Shown: positions 9,749 to 20,539, numbered from the stretch's first letter. The stretch: 64,000 nucleotides of DNA from Sorex araneus (GCF_027595985.1 NC_073304.1:221068500-221132499), one strand, 5' to 3'. Notes: generated by a model from the letters alone, not told the origin. Numbers and translations: made by a program.

Positions 9749-11228
9749 ATCCAAGACTTTGTAAAGATGATCTGAATTCTAGTTCATTCTTCCAGAGCAG
9801 GCTGAAATCTTTGGCATTCTGACACACTTCCTCCACCCACCACTATTTTCTATGCCTCAATCAAAACCAGATCATTAAGCTGTACCTGAGCTTTCTCTCT
9901 CCATAAAAAACGATTGGCTTTGGATATGTTACCTGGAGCCTGATATTGTTTCAAACCAGTAATTAGAGTTCATTGCCTCTCCCAACACCCTGTGAAACTG
10001 TTCACACAGGTCTCCACTTCACCATGAACATTCGTGGACAATAGGTGTTATCTTCCTTTTAGTACCCTGAGCGCCCCGATTGCCCTTGACACTCAAATTT
10101 GATCAGGAAAATGTGAACGCTTTCTTCCTACAAGGAATACTTTAATAATCCCCCAAATATAGACATTTCATTGGGGTCCCCTTGGTTTTACGAATGACAG
10201 TCAGGAGCTAGGGGCCCGGACTTGCATGGGAATGAGGAGGCAGCCCTTGGAAACCCTGTAGTCCTGGGGCTCTGGCTCCATTTGGCTTGTGAAGGGGAAG
10301 GGAAGAAAGTGACAGAGAATGAAAGCAAAGGACAGAAGAAATGGAGAATCCCCAAGTGAGGAGCGAGAGTAGTTCTGGGAAAACTCCACAGCAGGCCGGC
10401 TTCCCCCACCTCATTCCAGGGGACACTCTGTCACCCAGGTAGAGAGTGGTCAGCCCTCACTGCGCAGCTTCCACATCAGCCTGTAGGACAAAACACTGGT
10501 TCTGGCTTCATCCATCCTGACCCAGTGCTCTGTGAGGCCCCAGGGCCACTCCTTGGGTCTCCTTTGAGGATCTCTGCTCCGGCCTCCTGTGGCCCTTCTG
10601 ATGGTTCCTGTCAATTGCCCTCATCTGTGGCCTTTGCTCTACCCCATTCGGGGGCTTCCATATTTTAAACAGTTTTCTCCCATGACAGGAATGGGCCCTG
10701 TTTGCTTGGGCTGAGAGTTACTAAAGAAAAATGTTGCCCCCACCCTTGCCCCACAGACTCTCTCTCGAAAGAGTCAGTCATAAGTACCCCTGAGGTACCT
10801 GAGTTTGCCCAACACCACACAGTCACCCGGAGAGGACAGGCGCTTCTACAATTACTTTATCTGTTTACTGTGAAGGGCAGTGAAGTTCAGTAACCATGGG
10901 AACACCCGCCATGGCTGAGCTGACTGTTTGAGGGTGTCTACCTCTCTGGGGAATGGGACATTTCTTTTTCCACTGAAAATGTTGTGGCTAGCTGAGACCA
11001 GACACGATTGTTTGGTGCAAATGCTCCCGTGGCTCCAACTATGGAACCAAGAGCTGATCCAGCGGACTTTGCATCCCAGGTACTTAGGCTGGACCAAAGC
11101 CACCCTCATGGCTGCTTAAGACTTTAGTGGTGGAACTTGAGGGGCCCATCAGGAGTGGAGAAAGCTGGAGTGCAGGGGGCGCTGTGGATCCTGGTTCCCA
11201 GAGAAGCAGAGGCAGGCTGACTCAGGTT
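9749..11228. other. Unique sequence, no gene recognised
   Basis: About 1.5 kb free of clear repeats. Short open frames on both strands (e.g. minus 10188-10426) lack recognisable motifs or paired splice sites. I see nothing that supports an exon. Confidence 0.4.
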
Positions 11229-11362
11229 TTTGGTCCCACCTGGCTGGCTCTGCACTCAGGAATTACTCCTGCCAGCCTCAGGGGGCCTTAAAGGATGCTG
11301 GGGGATCAAACCCGGGTCAGCTGCATGCTAAGGAAGCTCCTTACATGGTGGCTCTGGCCCCT
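11229..11362 (-). repeat. SOR-type SINE fragment
   Basis: Minus-strand copy lacking its tail (TGGCTCTGCACTCAGGAATTACTC to CTGGCCCC). Confidence 0.75.
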
Positions 11363-11463
11363 CCTGCAAATACTTTGCCGCTTTGCAGATTTACTTCCAC
11401 TTGTTTCCCCAGGCTCCCCTGAGCCCCTTGGCTGGGCTCTGCAAGACTGCTCATTTTCATTTT

Positions 11464-11640
11464 CGGGGTCGGAGAGATAGTACAATGGGTAAGGCATTTG
11501 CCCTCCATGCGGCCGACCCAGGTTTGATCCTGAGCATCCCATACAGTCCCCAGAACACTGCCAGGAGTAATTCCTGAGTGCAGAGCCAGTAGTAAAACTT
11601 GAGCACTGCTGGGTGTGACGTACAAAAAAAAATAAATTAA
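11464..11640 (+). repeat. SOR-type SINE
   Basis: Plus-strand copy (GGGTCGGAGAGATAGTACAATGG to a run of A and AAATTAATT). Confidence 0.9.
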
Positions 11641-12003
11641 TTAAATACAATTTGTATTCCTTGTGCTCTCCCTCCTCTAGCTTAAGTGGGTCTCTTACTG
11701 CAACCAACCCAGGGTTGCTCCACACTGTATCCAAGGAAGAACCAGAAAATCCCAGGCCCTGTGAGTCAAAGCTCGCTAGGCACTGCCAGTTCCTTGTCAC
11801 TGCTCCTTCCTCTGTCGCCACATCCTCAGATGCTGCTCATCTCCCCGAGTCTTAGTTCAGGGGCCGTTTTCCACACCTGCTTGGGCTCCTGTGGCTCCAG
11901 CTGACCCTGTGTCCCCAGGCCCACCACCGACCAGTGGGAAACACTATGCCACTAGGTCACTCTGATGGTGATGGTTGCATCTATAGAAGCAATACTAAGC
12001 TTG

Positions 12004-12130
12004 CATTGATTTTTTCTTCCCAGCCACATGTGGATATGCTCAGGAGTTATCAAAATTGTGGGGTGGTGGGGATCAAACCTGGTCAGGTGCTGCAAGGCAA
12101 ACACCAGCCCAGTATGCTACAGCTCTGGCC
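12004..12130 (-). repeat. SOR-type SINE, diverged (in arm A)
   Basis: Minus-strand copy also present in arm B at about 61625-61745. Confidence 0.75.
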
Positions 12131-12301
12131 CAACTGCTTATATCTTGGGCTGTGTCTTTACTTTCCTGATGGCACCTTAGGAACTAACGAGGTTTTTGTT
12201 TTGAGGATGTCCACTAGAACTAGCCTGTTTTTGGTCTCTATGCTCTTGTCCTAAGCAACTGCTAAACTGCTTCTGGTCTTCTTTATGAACTTATAAAGCT
12301 T

Positions 12302-12476
12302 AATTTATTATGGTTCTGAGCCACAGTCAGTGGTGTTCAGGGCTTACTCCTGGCTATGAGCTCAGGGATCACTCCTGGCGGGACGCAGAGCATCCTGTGT
12401 GGTGTTGGGGATTGAACCTGGGTCAGTTGGATACAAGACAAGTGCCCTACCCACTATCCTATTGCTCCAGTCCTGT
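12302..12476 (-). repeat. SOR-type SINE (in arm A)
   Basis: Minus-strand copy ending TTGCTCCAGTCC. Its counterpart in arm B is at 61275-61450. Confidence 0.88.
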
Positions 12477-13455
12477 CCACTCAGAGCTTAATTGTGCCAC
12501 TTCACACCCTGAGCACACTTGTGCGTGTGTTCTGAGGAAGGGGTCCGCCTCTGACTTTGGCATGGGGGCCTCTAGTGAGCCCAGCATTGTTTGTTCATGG
12601 GTCGTAGACATTTAGGCCCTGCATGTGGATGTGAGCTGCGGATGGCCAGACCCGGCCCCTTCCCTGCCATGACTATCTCTCCTGTCGCCAGTGACTCGCT
12701 GGCTGGGGCACTGAGCTCGGGAGAATGGACTCCAGCCCCTTTCTGGTTTCTTTTCTCACTTTTCCAAGCTCTCCCTGCCTTCTGGTGCCTGGCATGGGAG
12801 GGCAGAGGTCAGGAAGCTGGCTGGGCACCCACAGTGGCTGACCAGGGAGGAAATTGTCACGTGAGGGCTGGGCCCAGCACACACACCTCCCCCTGCTGCC
12901 GCAGTTTCCCACATGCCCATCAGGACTGCCACCTGGGGCTGCAGCCCAGCAGGGGCGCGGCTCCTGGGGGGCTCGGCTCCTTGGACCCAGAGAGATGGGA
13001 CCTGAGTCAGGCACTGGGGAGCCTCAACACTAAGCCTCCTGGGCTTCCACACTCAGACCCACAGGGGCTTCCTCACTGGTGACGGGGACAGCATGACACT
13101 GGGGCCCATTCACAGCACAGCCTTTGAACAAAGCTGCCAGAGTCACTGGCACAACTCCCCGAGGAAGACAGGTGGGGGCAGGGAGGGAGTGGCTCTAGGA
13201 CCTTTCCCAACAGGGCCTGTGCTGGGCTTCCCCCATCCCAGTGCCTCCAGCTAGCTTCTGGACTGGCTACCTGCTGCACTGTCTCTCCAGCCCCATCTTC
13301 CTTTTGGTAAAGAAGCAAAGCCAGTGGCTCTCAGGTTTTAGACTTGGCCAGGGTAGGGATCAGTGGTGGAGCATAGGGCTGGCATGTGCGAGGCTGGGGT
13401 TCCATGGCCAACTCGTGTGCTCTCCCATGCACAGTCAGGAGGAGTTTCTATCTTT

Positions 13456-13655
13456 TAAAAAATCAGTAATGAGACTGAACCTTCTCCAGTGCCACAAGAG
13501 GCCCTGGATCAGCCTCCTGAACCATCTGAGCATTTCTGCATTCAGAAGAAAATGTTCCATCTCCAAGTCAGAATGAAGCTCTAAGCTTAAATTTGCCCTA
13601 TGTCACTGCTAAACCTATGGGTGTGACTATTACTGTAACTACAGAGGTCAGTAAT
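13456..13655 (+). pseudogene. LRRC37-family repeat-exon fragment, frameshifted
   Basis: The first frame reads NETEPSPVPQEALDQPPEPSE, and a second frame, shifted in about 13520-13560, continues NVPSPSQNEALSLNLPYVT then AKPMGVTITVTTEV. This matches the proline/glutamate-rich repeat of LRRC37 proteins (blocks of EPSP..QE..QPPEP, then a VTVKP..V.LTIT-type block). It lies on the same strand as the LRRC37 3' exons at 18.4-25.7 kb. The left side stops at the arm A boundary and the right side is cut at 13656 by the ERV2 LTR. The frameshift and both truncations show this part is dead. Confidence 0.7.
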
Positions 13656-14946
13656 TGTAGGATATCATTAGTTTGTCCTTTTTACCTTGCCACAATGAGT
13701 TTAGGTTTATCTGGTAATAATCTCTAAACATTTTAAGACAACATTGGTATGTCCTGTTCCCCTTGCCATAAGGAGCTTAAGTTTATTGGGTCGCACCCCT
13801 CAAAGTGCTCCCGAGTCACTTCCAGTCCTTTGTCTATCTGTAACCACTTCTCTATGCTCCCTTCCACAACCAGTTAATCAACTTTTCCCCCCCCAATCAG
13901 ACTGTTAATTTGTAAGGTCAGATCTTTCTAGGACACTGAATTTGTATTGTAAGTTAATATTGCCTTTCTCCTCTACTTGTGTTTTTTGAATAGTTTACTT
14001 TAAAGCAATGTCCTATTTGTATCGACAAAGAAAGACTGTTGTTAATATGCTTTATAACTTGGGATTTAATTGGCTTTTAATACTATTTATTCCTGGACAT
14101 CTGCTTTCTCGACTTAAGCCTCAGTTGCCCTTAGTTCCTAGCACCCCAAAGGCAGGGTCCCGACAAGGGACGAGATGGACCCAGGGCAAGAGGTGAGTTA
14201 TGTGTTACCCTGGCATTGAGATGGGCCTGGCCAAAGTGCCTGATGTTTTACTATATGTTAAGAGCTTGGTCATGGACAAATGCTGTCATGATCCAAAAGT
14301 AATGATGAGACTAGGACCCTGCTAGGGATAGGAAAGACTAATCTGGCCTGAGCACTGTAGTATGAGATCGAGATGACTCCAGGAGAGCAATTCTATAAGC
14401 TTAATTCGTTTTTAGCTGTGTCCATACAAAATGATTGATATTATGAATGCTTATATGTTAGTTGGACAAGGAGAGGAGAAACACACCCATGGGATTCCCC
14501 TCTTGGGCGGGTGTCCTGCTGAAGTAGCATGTCCTAGAAGTAGCATCCCCCAAGGAAAAGAACTTTACCCCTATTGATTGTGACCACACTTATGTGTAAG
14601 CCACAAGCCCTCATGCTGGGGGATTTAACTAGGCTGTAAGAGTGGGCTGGGGGTCCCAGTGCCAGATCTGGAGACGCCAGATCCAGATCCAGAGGAGGAG
14701 AATGAAGCAGCATGGGGGAGGAAGAAGCAGGAGGAGAATCAGAGGAGAATGGAGATGGGAATGGAATAAACTGCAACTGAGAAAAACAGCCTGGTCCTCT
14801 TTCCTTCCTTCACCTGCCTCATCATCACCATCAACCTCCCCGGGGTGGGGGAAAAGCGGCTAGAGAGTACCGAATGCGGGTGGAGGGAAAGATAGAGCGC
14901 CGCTGCTCTGTGCCCAGTGTGCCCCCCCCTTTTTTGTGTGTTTACA
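13656..14946 (+). mobile_element. ERV2 5' LTR
   Basis: Starts TGTAGGATATCATTAG and ends GTGTGTTTACA. It has a purine-rich block (14660-14760) followed by the poly(A) signal AATAAA near 14765. It is colinear with the LTRs at 7233 and 27595. Confidence 0.88.
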
Positions 14947-14949
14947 CAA

Positions 14950-14968
14950 CTGGCGTCCTTGGGCGGGC
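14950..14968 (+). other. ERV2 primer-binding site, degenerate
   Basis: TGGCGTCC followed by a G-rich tail starts a few bases after the LTR. This resembles the tRNA-Lys type primer site (TGGCGCCC...) used by betaretroviruses, with several mismatches. Confidence 0.5.
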
Positions 14969-15093
14969 ACGAACATCCAACTGGTGTGCAACTAAAGGTA
15001 AGAATAGCATTCAGTAGAACCCCACTCTAAAAAAGTTTAGGGGGAGAACAGGATTTTGTGGTTAAATACTAGTCATACGCCCCCACTAAGATG

Positions 15094-16941
15094 GGACAAA
15101 AACAGTGAAGCCCGTTCAAATTCTTTCGAGGCAAACTGAACCTGGCAAGTTTTTTATTGAATTGATTAAGCATTTTGCAAAGAGAACTGGACAACCTGTT
15201 TCTCGGACCAATTCCGGTCCTGCATAAAAATTGTCTACAAATTTCATCCTTGGTTTCCAGATAAGGATACTTTGGAGCCTAAGGTTTGGGGAAAGATTAA
15301 GGATAATGTCTTCAAGGAATTTAAAGAAGGGGCTAGAATCCCCAAACAATTCTGGGTAACTTGGGAAATTGTTAACTCCATTTTCAAGGCTTTGAAAGGT
15401 ACCTCTGAGGAGGAGGATGTTAGATATACTATGGGAGACGTTCCTCAAGAGTTAAACAGAGAGGATTTTAAGTATAAGGATGAAGTAAAGAAAGTTTCTA
15501 CTATGGAGAGAGCCTTGCCCTCAGCTCCTCCCATACACAAGCCTAGAAAGAAGCCCAATGGTCAAATCTTGGCTACTCTCGTACCTAAGCCTCGAAAGCA
15601 GATCAAGGTGTTTCCAGTGCAAACATGTTCTCAGAGCAAAAATCTCTCTGCCACTCATGAGTTAACGTTCCCTACTGATGTTAAGCCAGAGAGACCACCA
15701 CCTCCCTTGTGTGACTGCACTTCCAGTGAATCACAGGAAAGTGATGGGTCTGATGAGCCAACTACCAGTTCCTCAGATTCTGAGTCCAAGAGCAGCATGG
15801 TAGAGAAGGCTTCTCACAGGAGCCGCTGCCCTTCAGCCAAGTGACCTCCAGGTAGCTCAGGACATTCTCCCAATAAAAGCTGACAACTGAGATCTTTCGA
15901 CTGTAAATGGTCACTCCCACCCAGGCCCCATGAGCTCCGTCTCTTTTTTCCCATCCAGGTGGAGGAAAATCAGTCTCCATCTTAGGAAGGGTTAAGAATG
16001 GACTCACTCAGTAATTTAAAAAGACCTGTGCCTCATATGGACCTACACATCCATACTGTAAGGAGTATCTTACAGGCTGGAGTAAAAAGGCTCATTGGGT
16101 ACCTCAAGCTTTTCATGTGGTTGCTAAGACTTACTTAAGCCCTTCTCAGTATATGCAATGGAGGATGTAGTTCAGTGATGAGGCCAAGGTAAAACTATAG
16201 ATCCAAGGCCATGCTGGACGAAAATTGTCAGGGACTAAATTGACTTATGAGATGTTAATAGGTGAAGGGAAATGGCACGACCCTAAAAAGCAAGTCACCT
16301 TGCCTCGTGCTGTTTTTACTCATGTCCCTGACGCCACCTTGTGGGCCTGGGAGAAGACTGATGCAGATGCTGAATTGACGGGGAGCTATACTAAGATTAC
16401 TCAGGGTGCCACAGAACCCTATGCAGACTTCACAGGGAGGTTGATGGAAGCCATAGGAAAGCAGGTGAAGGGTAAGGAAACTCAGGAGCTTTTGTCCAAA
16501 CAATTGGCCTTTGAAAATGCTAATGAGGATTGCCAGGCCATGCTGTGCCCCATTAAGGAGGAGGAGGACATTATGGGGTACTTGAAGGCATGTGGGAATG
16601 TGGGTTCTATCAAACACTAGGCACCTATGAATGCTGTTGAGGCCTATGCCATACAGAGGCAAGATCAGGGCAAATGTTTTAATTGTGGGAGTTCAGGCCA
16701 CTTCTGTAAGGACTACAGGGGACCTCCAAACAGTGCCACTGTGAGAACACCAGCTGGACCTCGTCCACGATGGCGAAAGGGACACCACTGGGTCAGAGAT
16801 TGTCCCTCCCATCTTGGCCTGGCTGGTGACCCCTATTCGGGAAACTTGCAGTGGGGCCAGCCCCAGGCCCCGCAAAATCAGGGGACATTCCCAGCTGCAT
16901 CCGTTCTCCCCTACGTGGAGCTTCAGAGCTCCAGTCAGTAG
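15094..16941 (+). pseudogene. gag: ERV2 gag, defective
   Basis: It starts MGQ but stops within six codons. Open pieces follow at 15272-15841 (matrix and serine-rich linker) and 16225-16617 (capsid with the major homology region EPYADFTGRLMEAI), then nucleocapsid at 16627-16941. Frame changes separate the pieces. The first zinc knuckle has its last cysteine changed to tyrosine (CFNCGSSGHFCKDY), and the second has lost both leading cysteines (RPRWRKGHHWVRDC). It cannot make functional Gag. Confidence 0.87.
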
Positions 16942-17190
16942 ATTCGCTTCAACCGGCCACGGCAGGGAGCGCTGCCTTGGATATTCCCTGTCCTGGTACA
17001 GTTACCATTTCTCCCACCCAGAGTCCCTACAGATTAAATTCTGGTGTATAGAGACAAGATTTGAGCCCTGGGGTAGAAAGGGAGCTTGTTCAAGTGAACC
17101 TTAGAAGCAGCACATCAGGTTTTCACGGTTGTCTGGAGGATTCCCTGACAGTGCAGGTAAAGGCGCCTCTGATCCCTGACTCCATTCCTC
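16942..17190 (+). pseudogene. ERV2 dUTPase remnant
   Basis: AGSAALDIPCPGTVT at about 16958-17002 is the N-terminal signature of betaretroviral dUTPase, fused downstream of gag as in MMTV-like viruses. Beyond 17050 the frame is broken. An LRSS near 17100 may be the GRSS motif, decayed. Confidence 0.6.
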
Positions 17191-18076
17191 TTGGAGCATC
17201 TAGAGGCTCACCGACAAGTGAGCCTTCAGGGAACAAGAAGCAATCCTGCATATGGGACATGTGGAGCTGAGTTCTGTACCTGATGGGCATCAGATTTTGA
17301 GCCAGGTTTTGAGCCAGGACAAAAACTATACTTTCATCATATGAAAGCACTGACCTCATGGCAGGTGGGGAATCTTTAGTCCTACAGGAAGTGCAGACTC
17401 AAGGACTACAGAAAAGCTTTTCTACTATGGAGCAAGAGTCATCCCAGCCTAGAGAGAACCTTCATGATTATATCATAACCACTCAAGGGGATCTGCTCCA
17501 CCCTCTCTCTGGAACTGGGTCCCTGTCATCCAAGTTTTATCAACACCTAAAATTTCCAAAAGTTATCAGTTGCTATCTCAGACCACAAAGAGGTATCAGG
17601 CTCATCATAAGAAATCTCAAAGTAACAAGTCTGGTTTATCTTCTGAAACCCAGAAGGATGTCGTGCTTAAGATTCCTGATTTACTGAAGAAAGTATGAAA
17701 TGATTCCCTCATCATTTCAGAGGGAGTTAAGGATTCATTTTTTAGACTCAGCAAGGCACCTCTCCTAAGGCTCCAGACTCTCCAACTCAGACTCACAAAG
17801 CATTCCCAATCCAGACTCTGGAGAATCAGAGGATGACAGTTTCACCAGGTCCCCCTCACGCTTCACCTTCACACATGCCCAGTGTCGTGATTGAACCTGC
17901 CAACGAGGTTGTTGCCGTAAGAGTACACCCCACTACAGTAAGTAGCAGGGCATTCTCCGAGTGGGCAGCAGGCTACAACGCACTCAGCCCCCCTTTATAA
18001 TATGGAAGCTTTAACCCCGAATGAGGCCCATGTACTCTTATCCAATAAGGGAACCACAAATCAAAATCTAAGGCTC
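17191..18076. other. Unassigned block between ERV2 and LRRC37 3' exons
   Basis: About 0.9 kb with medium open frames (plus 17358-17687, plus 18002 on) and no match I recognise. It could be more provirus, a worn part of the LRRC37 repeat exon, or unrelated DNA. A stretch at 17750-17930 reads with few stops in one frame (serine/proline-rich), which would fit LRRC37, but this is weak. Confidence 0.3.
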
Positions 18077-18242
18077 TCTTTTTTTTTTTTGCTTTTTGGG
18101 TCACACCCAGCGATGCACAGGGGTTACTCCTGGTTCATGCACTCAGGAATTACTATTACTCCTGGCGGTTCTCAGGGGGCCATATGGGATGCTGGGAATT
18201 GAAACTGGTTCTGCCACGTGCAAGGCAAACGCTCCAGCCCCC
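18077..18242 (-). repeat. SOR-type SINE
   Basis: Minus-strand copy from poly-T to CGCTCCAGCCCC. Part of its head is deleted just before the end. Confidence 0.9.
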
Positions 18243-18249
18243 TCGCCAA

Positions 18250-18352
18250 CCAAAATTCTATCCCCAGCATCCCTTTTGTCCCACCAGGAGTGATTTCTGA
18301 GTGCAGAGCCAGGAGTAACCCCTGATCATTGCTGGGTGTGGACCCCCAAAAA
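18250..18352 (+). repeat. SOR-type SINE fragment
   Basis: Tail half of a plus-strand copy (CCCCAGCATCCC to CTGGGTGTGG), ending just upstream of the LRRC37 transmembrane exon. Confidence 0.75.
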
Positions 18353-18386
18353 TAATGCATAAAAATAATTGTTCTTTTTCTTTCAG

Positions 18387-18506
18387 CTCACAAATGAAGT
18401 TCCAGGATATGGCTATCATGATGGCTATCATGATGCCAAAGTAATCGTGGCAATATCTGTGATTGTAGTCGTGATGATATTGATTATAATTATCTGTCTC
18501 ATTGAG
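18387..18506 (+). CDS. LRRC37-family exon: juxtamembrane and transmembrane segment
   Basis: A 120-base exon of 40 codons with a TTTCTTTCAG acceptor and a GAG/GTAAGA donor. It encodes LTNEVPGYGY, a GYHD repeat, then a hydrophobic helix (VIVAISVIVVVMILIIIICLI). This matches the end of the extracellular part and the single transmembrane helix of LRRC37 proteins, large leucine-rich-repeat membrane proteins expressed mainly in testis. It starts and ends in phase 0. A 12-base tandem duplication (18411-18422 and 18423-18434) adds four residues before the membrane. Upstream coding exons are not intact in this window, so it is unclear whether it is translated. I do not give a specific member symbol, because A and B forms cannot be told apart here. 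Confidence 0.85.
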
Positions 18507-18535
18507 GTAAGAACAATTTATTCAGACTTCCAAGA

Positions 18536-18708
18536 TTTTTTCTTTTCTTTTTGGGTCACACCCAGCAATGCACAGGGGTTACTCCTGGGTCTGCACTCAG
18601 GAATTACTCCTGGCGGTTCTCAGGGGACCATATGGGATGCTGGGGATCGAACCTGGGTCGGCCGCGTTTAAGGTAAACGCCCTACCCGCTGTCTATCGTT
18701 CTAGCCCC
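18536..18708 (-). repeat. SOR-type SINE in LRRC37 intron
   Basis: Full-length minus-strand copy, starting about 30 bases after an exon donor. The flanking duplication AGACTTCCAAGAT is perfect on both sides. Confidence 0.93.
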
Positions 18709-18969
18709 AAGACTTCCAAGATTCAATCTGTCTTTATAATCGATTCAAGGGCTACAAATGGAAAAGGAATGCCCCTTTTCCATTTCCAATTTGCTCGATT
18801 TTCCTCTTCAGTCTTGAGGTGTGCTTGTTTCTCATATTGCAAAGATGACCCCAGGGCTAGTCGAAGGAACCTGACTCCCTGGACATGCCTGTGGAAGTGA
18901 AACCAAAATAAGAAGCTCTTAGATAATTTTGAAAAGTTAAGATAAGAAAGCTGGAGCTGAAACAAAAAG

Positions 18970-19180
18970 CAGTCTTCCTGTGTGCTGTCTGGGGACTACA
19001 CCCTGCTATGTTCAGGGCCCGCCCCCAGCTCAGTGCGGAGGGGGGAGGGGGCGTCACTTCTGGTGGTGCTCAGGGGACCTTGCAGAGCTAGGGATCCAGC
19101 CTGGCCCTTCTGCATGCAAAGCATGCACTCTGACCATTCAGCGCTCTCTCTGGTCTCAACATAGACTTTTTTTCTTTTTA
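18970..19180 (-). repeat. Old SOR-type SINE
   Basis: Diverged minus-strand copy (GGTGGTGCTCAGGGGACC, GCATGCAAAGCATGCAC). Confidence 0.6.
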
Positions 19181-19189
19181 ATTCAAAAG

Positions 19190-19262
19190 AGATGCTGGGG
19201 ATCAAACCCGGGTCAGCCGCATGCCAGGCAAACGCACTATCCCCTGTACTATTGTTCTGGCC
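19190..19262 (-). repeat. SOR-type SINE head fragment
   Basis: Minus-strand tRNA-like head only (GATGCTGGGGATCAAACCCG to TGTTCTGGCC). Confidence 0.75.
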
Positions 19263-19356
19263 TCATGTTTTTTTATGTATAGTTCCCTCACCTCTGCATC
19301 ACAAAAACATCCAAAACCTTGACCAATGTCCCTATGTCACGACCTCAAAATATTTG

Positions 19357-19510
19357 GGGGCTTGAGATAGTACAATGGATAGGGCATTTGCCTTGCATGT
19401 GGCTGACCAGGGTTAGAACCCTGGCACTCGGTATGGTTTCCCAAACCTGCTGGGAGTGATGTCTGAGCGCAAAGCCAAGAATAAGACCTGAACCCCCCTG
19501 GTTCCTCAAG
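19357..19510 (+). repeat. SOR-type SINE, diverged
   Basis: Plus-strand copy (GATAGTACAATGGATAGGGC, GTATGGTTTCCC). Confidence 0.75.
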
Positions 19511-19529
19511 CCCCATATTGGGTTCATTT

Positions 19530-19650
19530 AGACTGTAACAGAGATAGTTCGGGTGTTAAGGCACTTGCTTTGCATGCTGCAGCCAACCTCAAGTCAATCC
19601 CCAGGCACAATCACGAGTTGCTCCTGAGCACTGCGCCAGGTACTTGAAAC
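19530..19650 (+). repeat. SOR-type SINE fragment
   Basis: Plus-strand copy with a deletion between head and tail. Confidence 0.55.
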
Positions 19651-20539
19651 TGGAAATATTAAAGAATGCCTTCCAAGGCTCTCAAACTTTTGGCAATCAT
19701 CAGAATGACCCAAAGAACCTGCTGAAACACAAACTATTGGGATCTAACTGAATTTCAATACTTTGTTCAATACATTAAGTTTGAGGTGAGCAGGGTATTT
19801 CACACTTTTCAAAAGTCCCCAGGAGACGGTGATGCACTAGCACAGGAATCACAGACTAAGAACCAATCTGAAGTTAACGATTCTCCCCCTCCTAAGCAGG
19901 GCTCGGGGCGGTGTTGGGGCACTCCCAGCTATGCTTCTCTAAGCACATTCGGGACAGAGGATATAGAACTGTTGGTGGGTGCCGTGTCGATTGCACTGGG
20001 GCACCATGGATGGAGCGGGTGTTCTCTCTGCCTACTCCGAATGAACCCCCTGCGGTCACAGACTTTTAGAAGAAAAGCACAGGTACACGGTACCAGAGAC
20101 TGAAGCCTCCAGGCCACAGGGGGCTGGGACTGGCTGGTCCTTCCTGACTCCCGCCCTTCGGGGTCCTGGCTCTCAGGCCCACAAACTGCCTCCGGGAGCC
20201 ACTTAAGAACACTAATGGCCTTGATCCAGAGACTCACAAATGAATCTTGGAATGGATTCGCTCACTGCAGAGGTGTCTGCGGACCCCAATCATTTCCGAA
20301 TTTAGAATTCCAGGAGCACACAGCTGCTTGCACGGCCATGCGACATGTCATGATATTCAGAAAAAGCAATAGAAAATAGACTAGCATCTGCCTGTGGCAG
20401 GCAGGCTTAAGTAGTGGTGGGAAAATTTGAAATAAGGATGGTGGGAAGATGTAATGGTGGTGGGATTGGTTGGAAATACTGAATGTAATCAATTCATGTG
20501 AACAACCTTATGAAAGACAAATTAGAAAAAAAAACTGTT
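19651..20539. other. LRRC37 intron, no feature recognised
   Basis: Unique sequence. An open frame at plus 19786-20103 has no motif I know. Confidence 0.4.

Larger units (their letters stand above)
11858..13447 (+). repeat. Inverted duplication, arm A
   Basis: About 1.6 kb whose reverse complement recurs at 59910-61885 with roughly 90% identity by eye. Shared landmarks: CCACACCTGCTTGG (11871), the SINEs at 12004-12130 and 12302-12476, the GC-rich core 12600-13250, and GCCAACTCGTGTGCTCTCCC near 13410. Both arms carry the same SINEs at the same places, so the duplication is younger than those insertions. Arm A is shorter because about 0.4 kb of SINE sequence (60050-60450 in arm B) is reduced to a short remnant at 13260-13300. 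The right edge abuts the LRRC37 fragment. Confidence 0.9.
13656..17190 (+). mobile_element. ERV2: betaretrovirus-like provirus, 5' part
   Basis: 5' LTR, primer-binding site, leader, gag and dUTPase start of the same retrovirus family as ERV1. No 3' LTR is found downstream, so the 3' half is deleted or unrecognisable. The first six bases before the LTR are AGTAAT; I could not find a convincing second copy. It lies within the LRRC37 repeat exon. Gag carries more lesions than in ERV1, so it looks older or less constrained. Confidence 0.85.

Noticed and set aside
12591-13082. 163-codon open frame in arm A, also seen in arm B with changes
   Set aside because: GC-rich duplicated intron sequence. 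The frame is not conserved in arm B and has no known domain.
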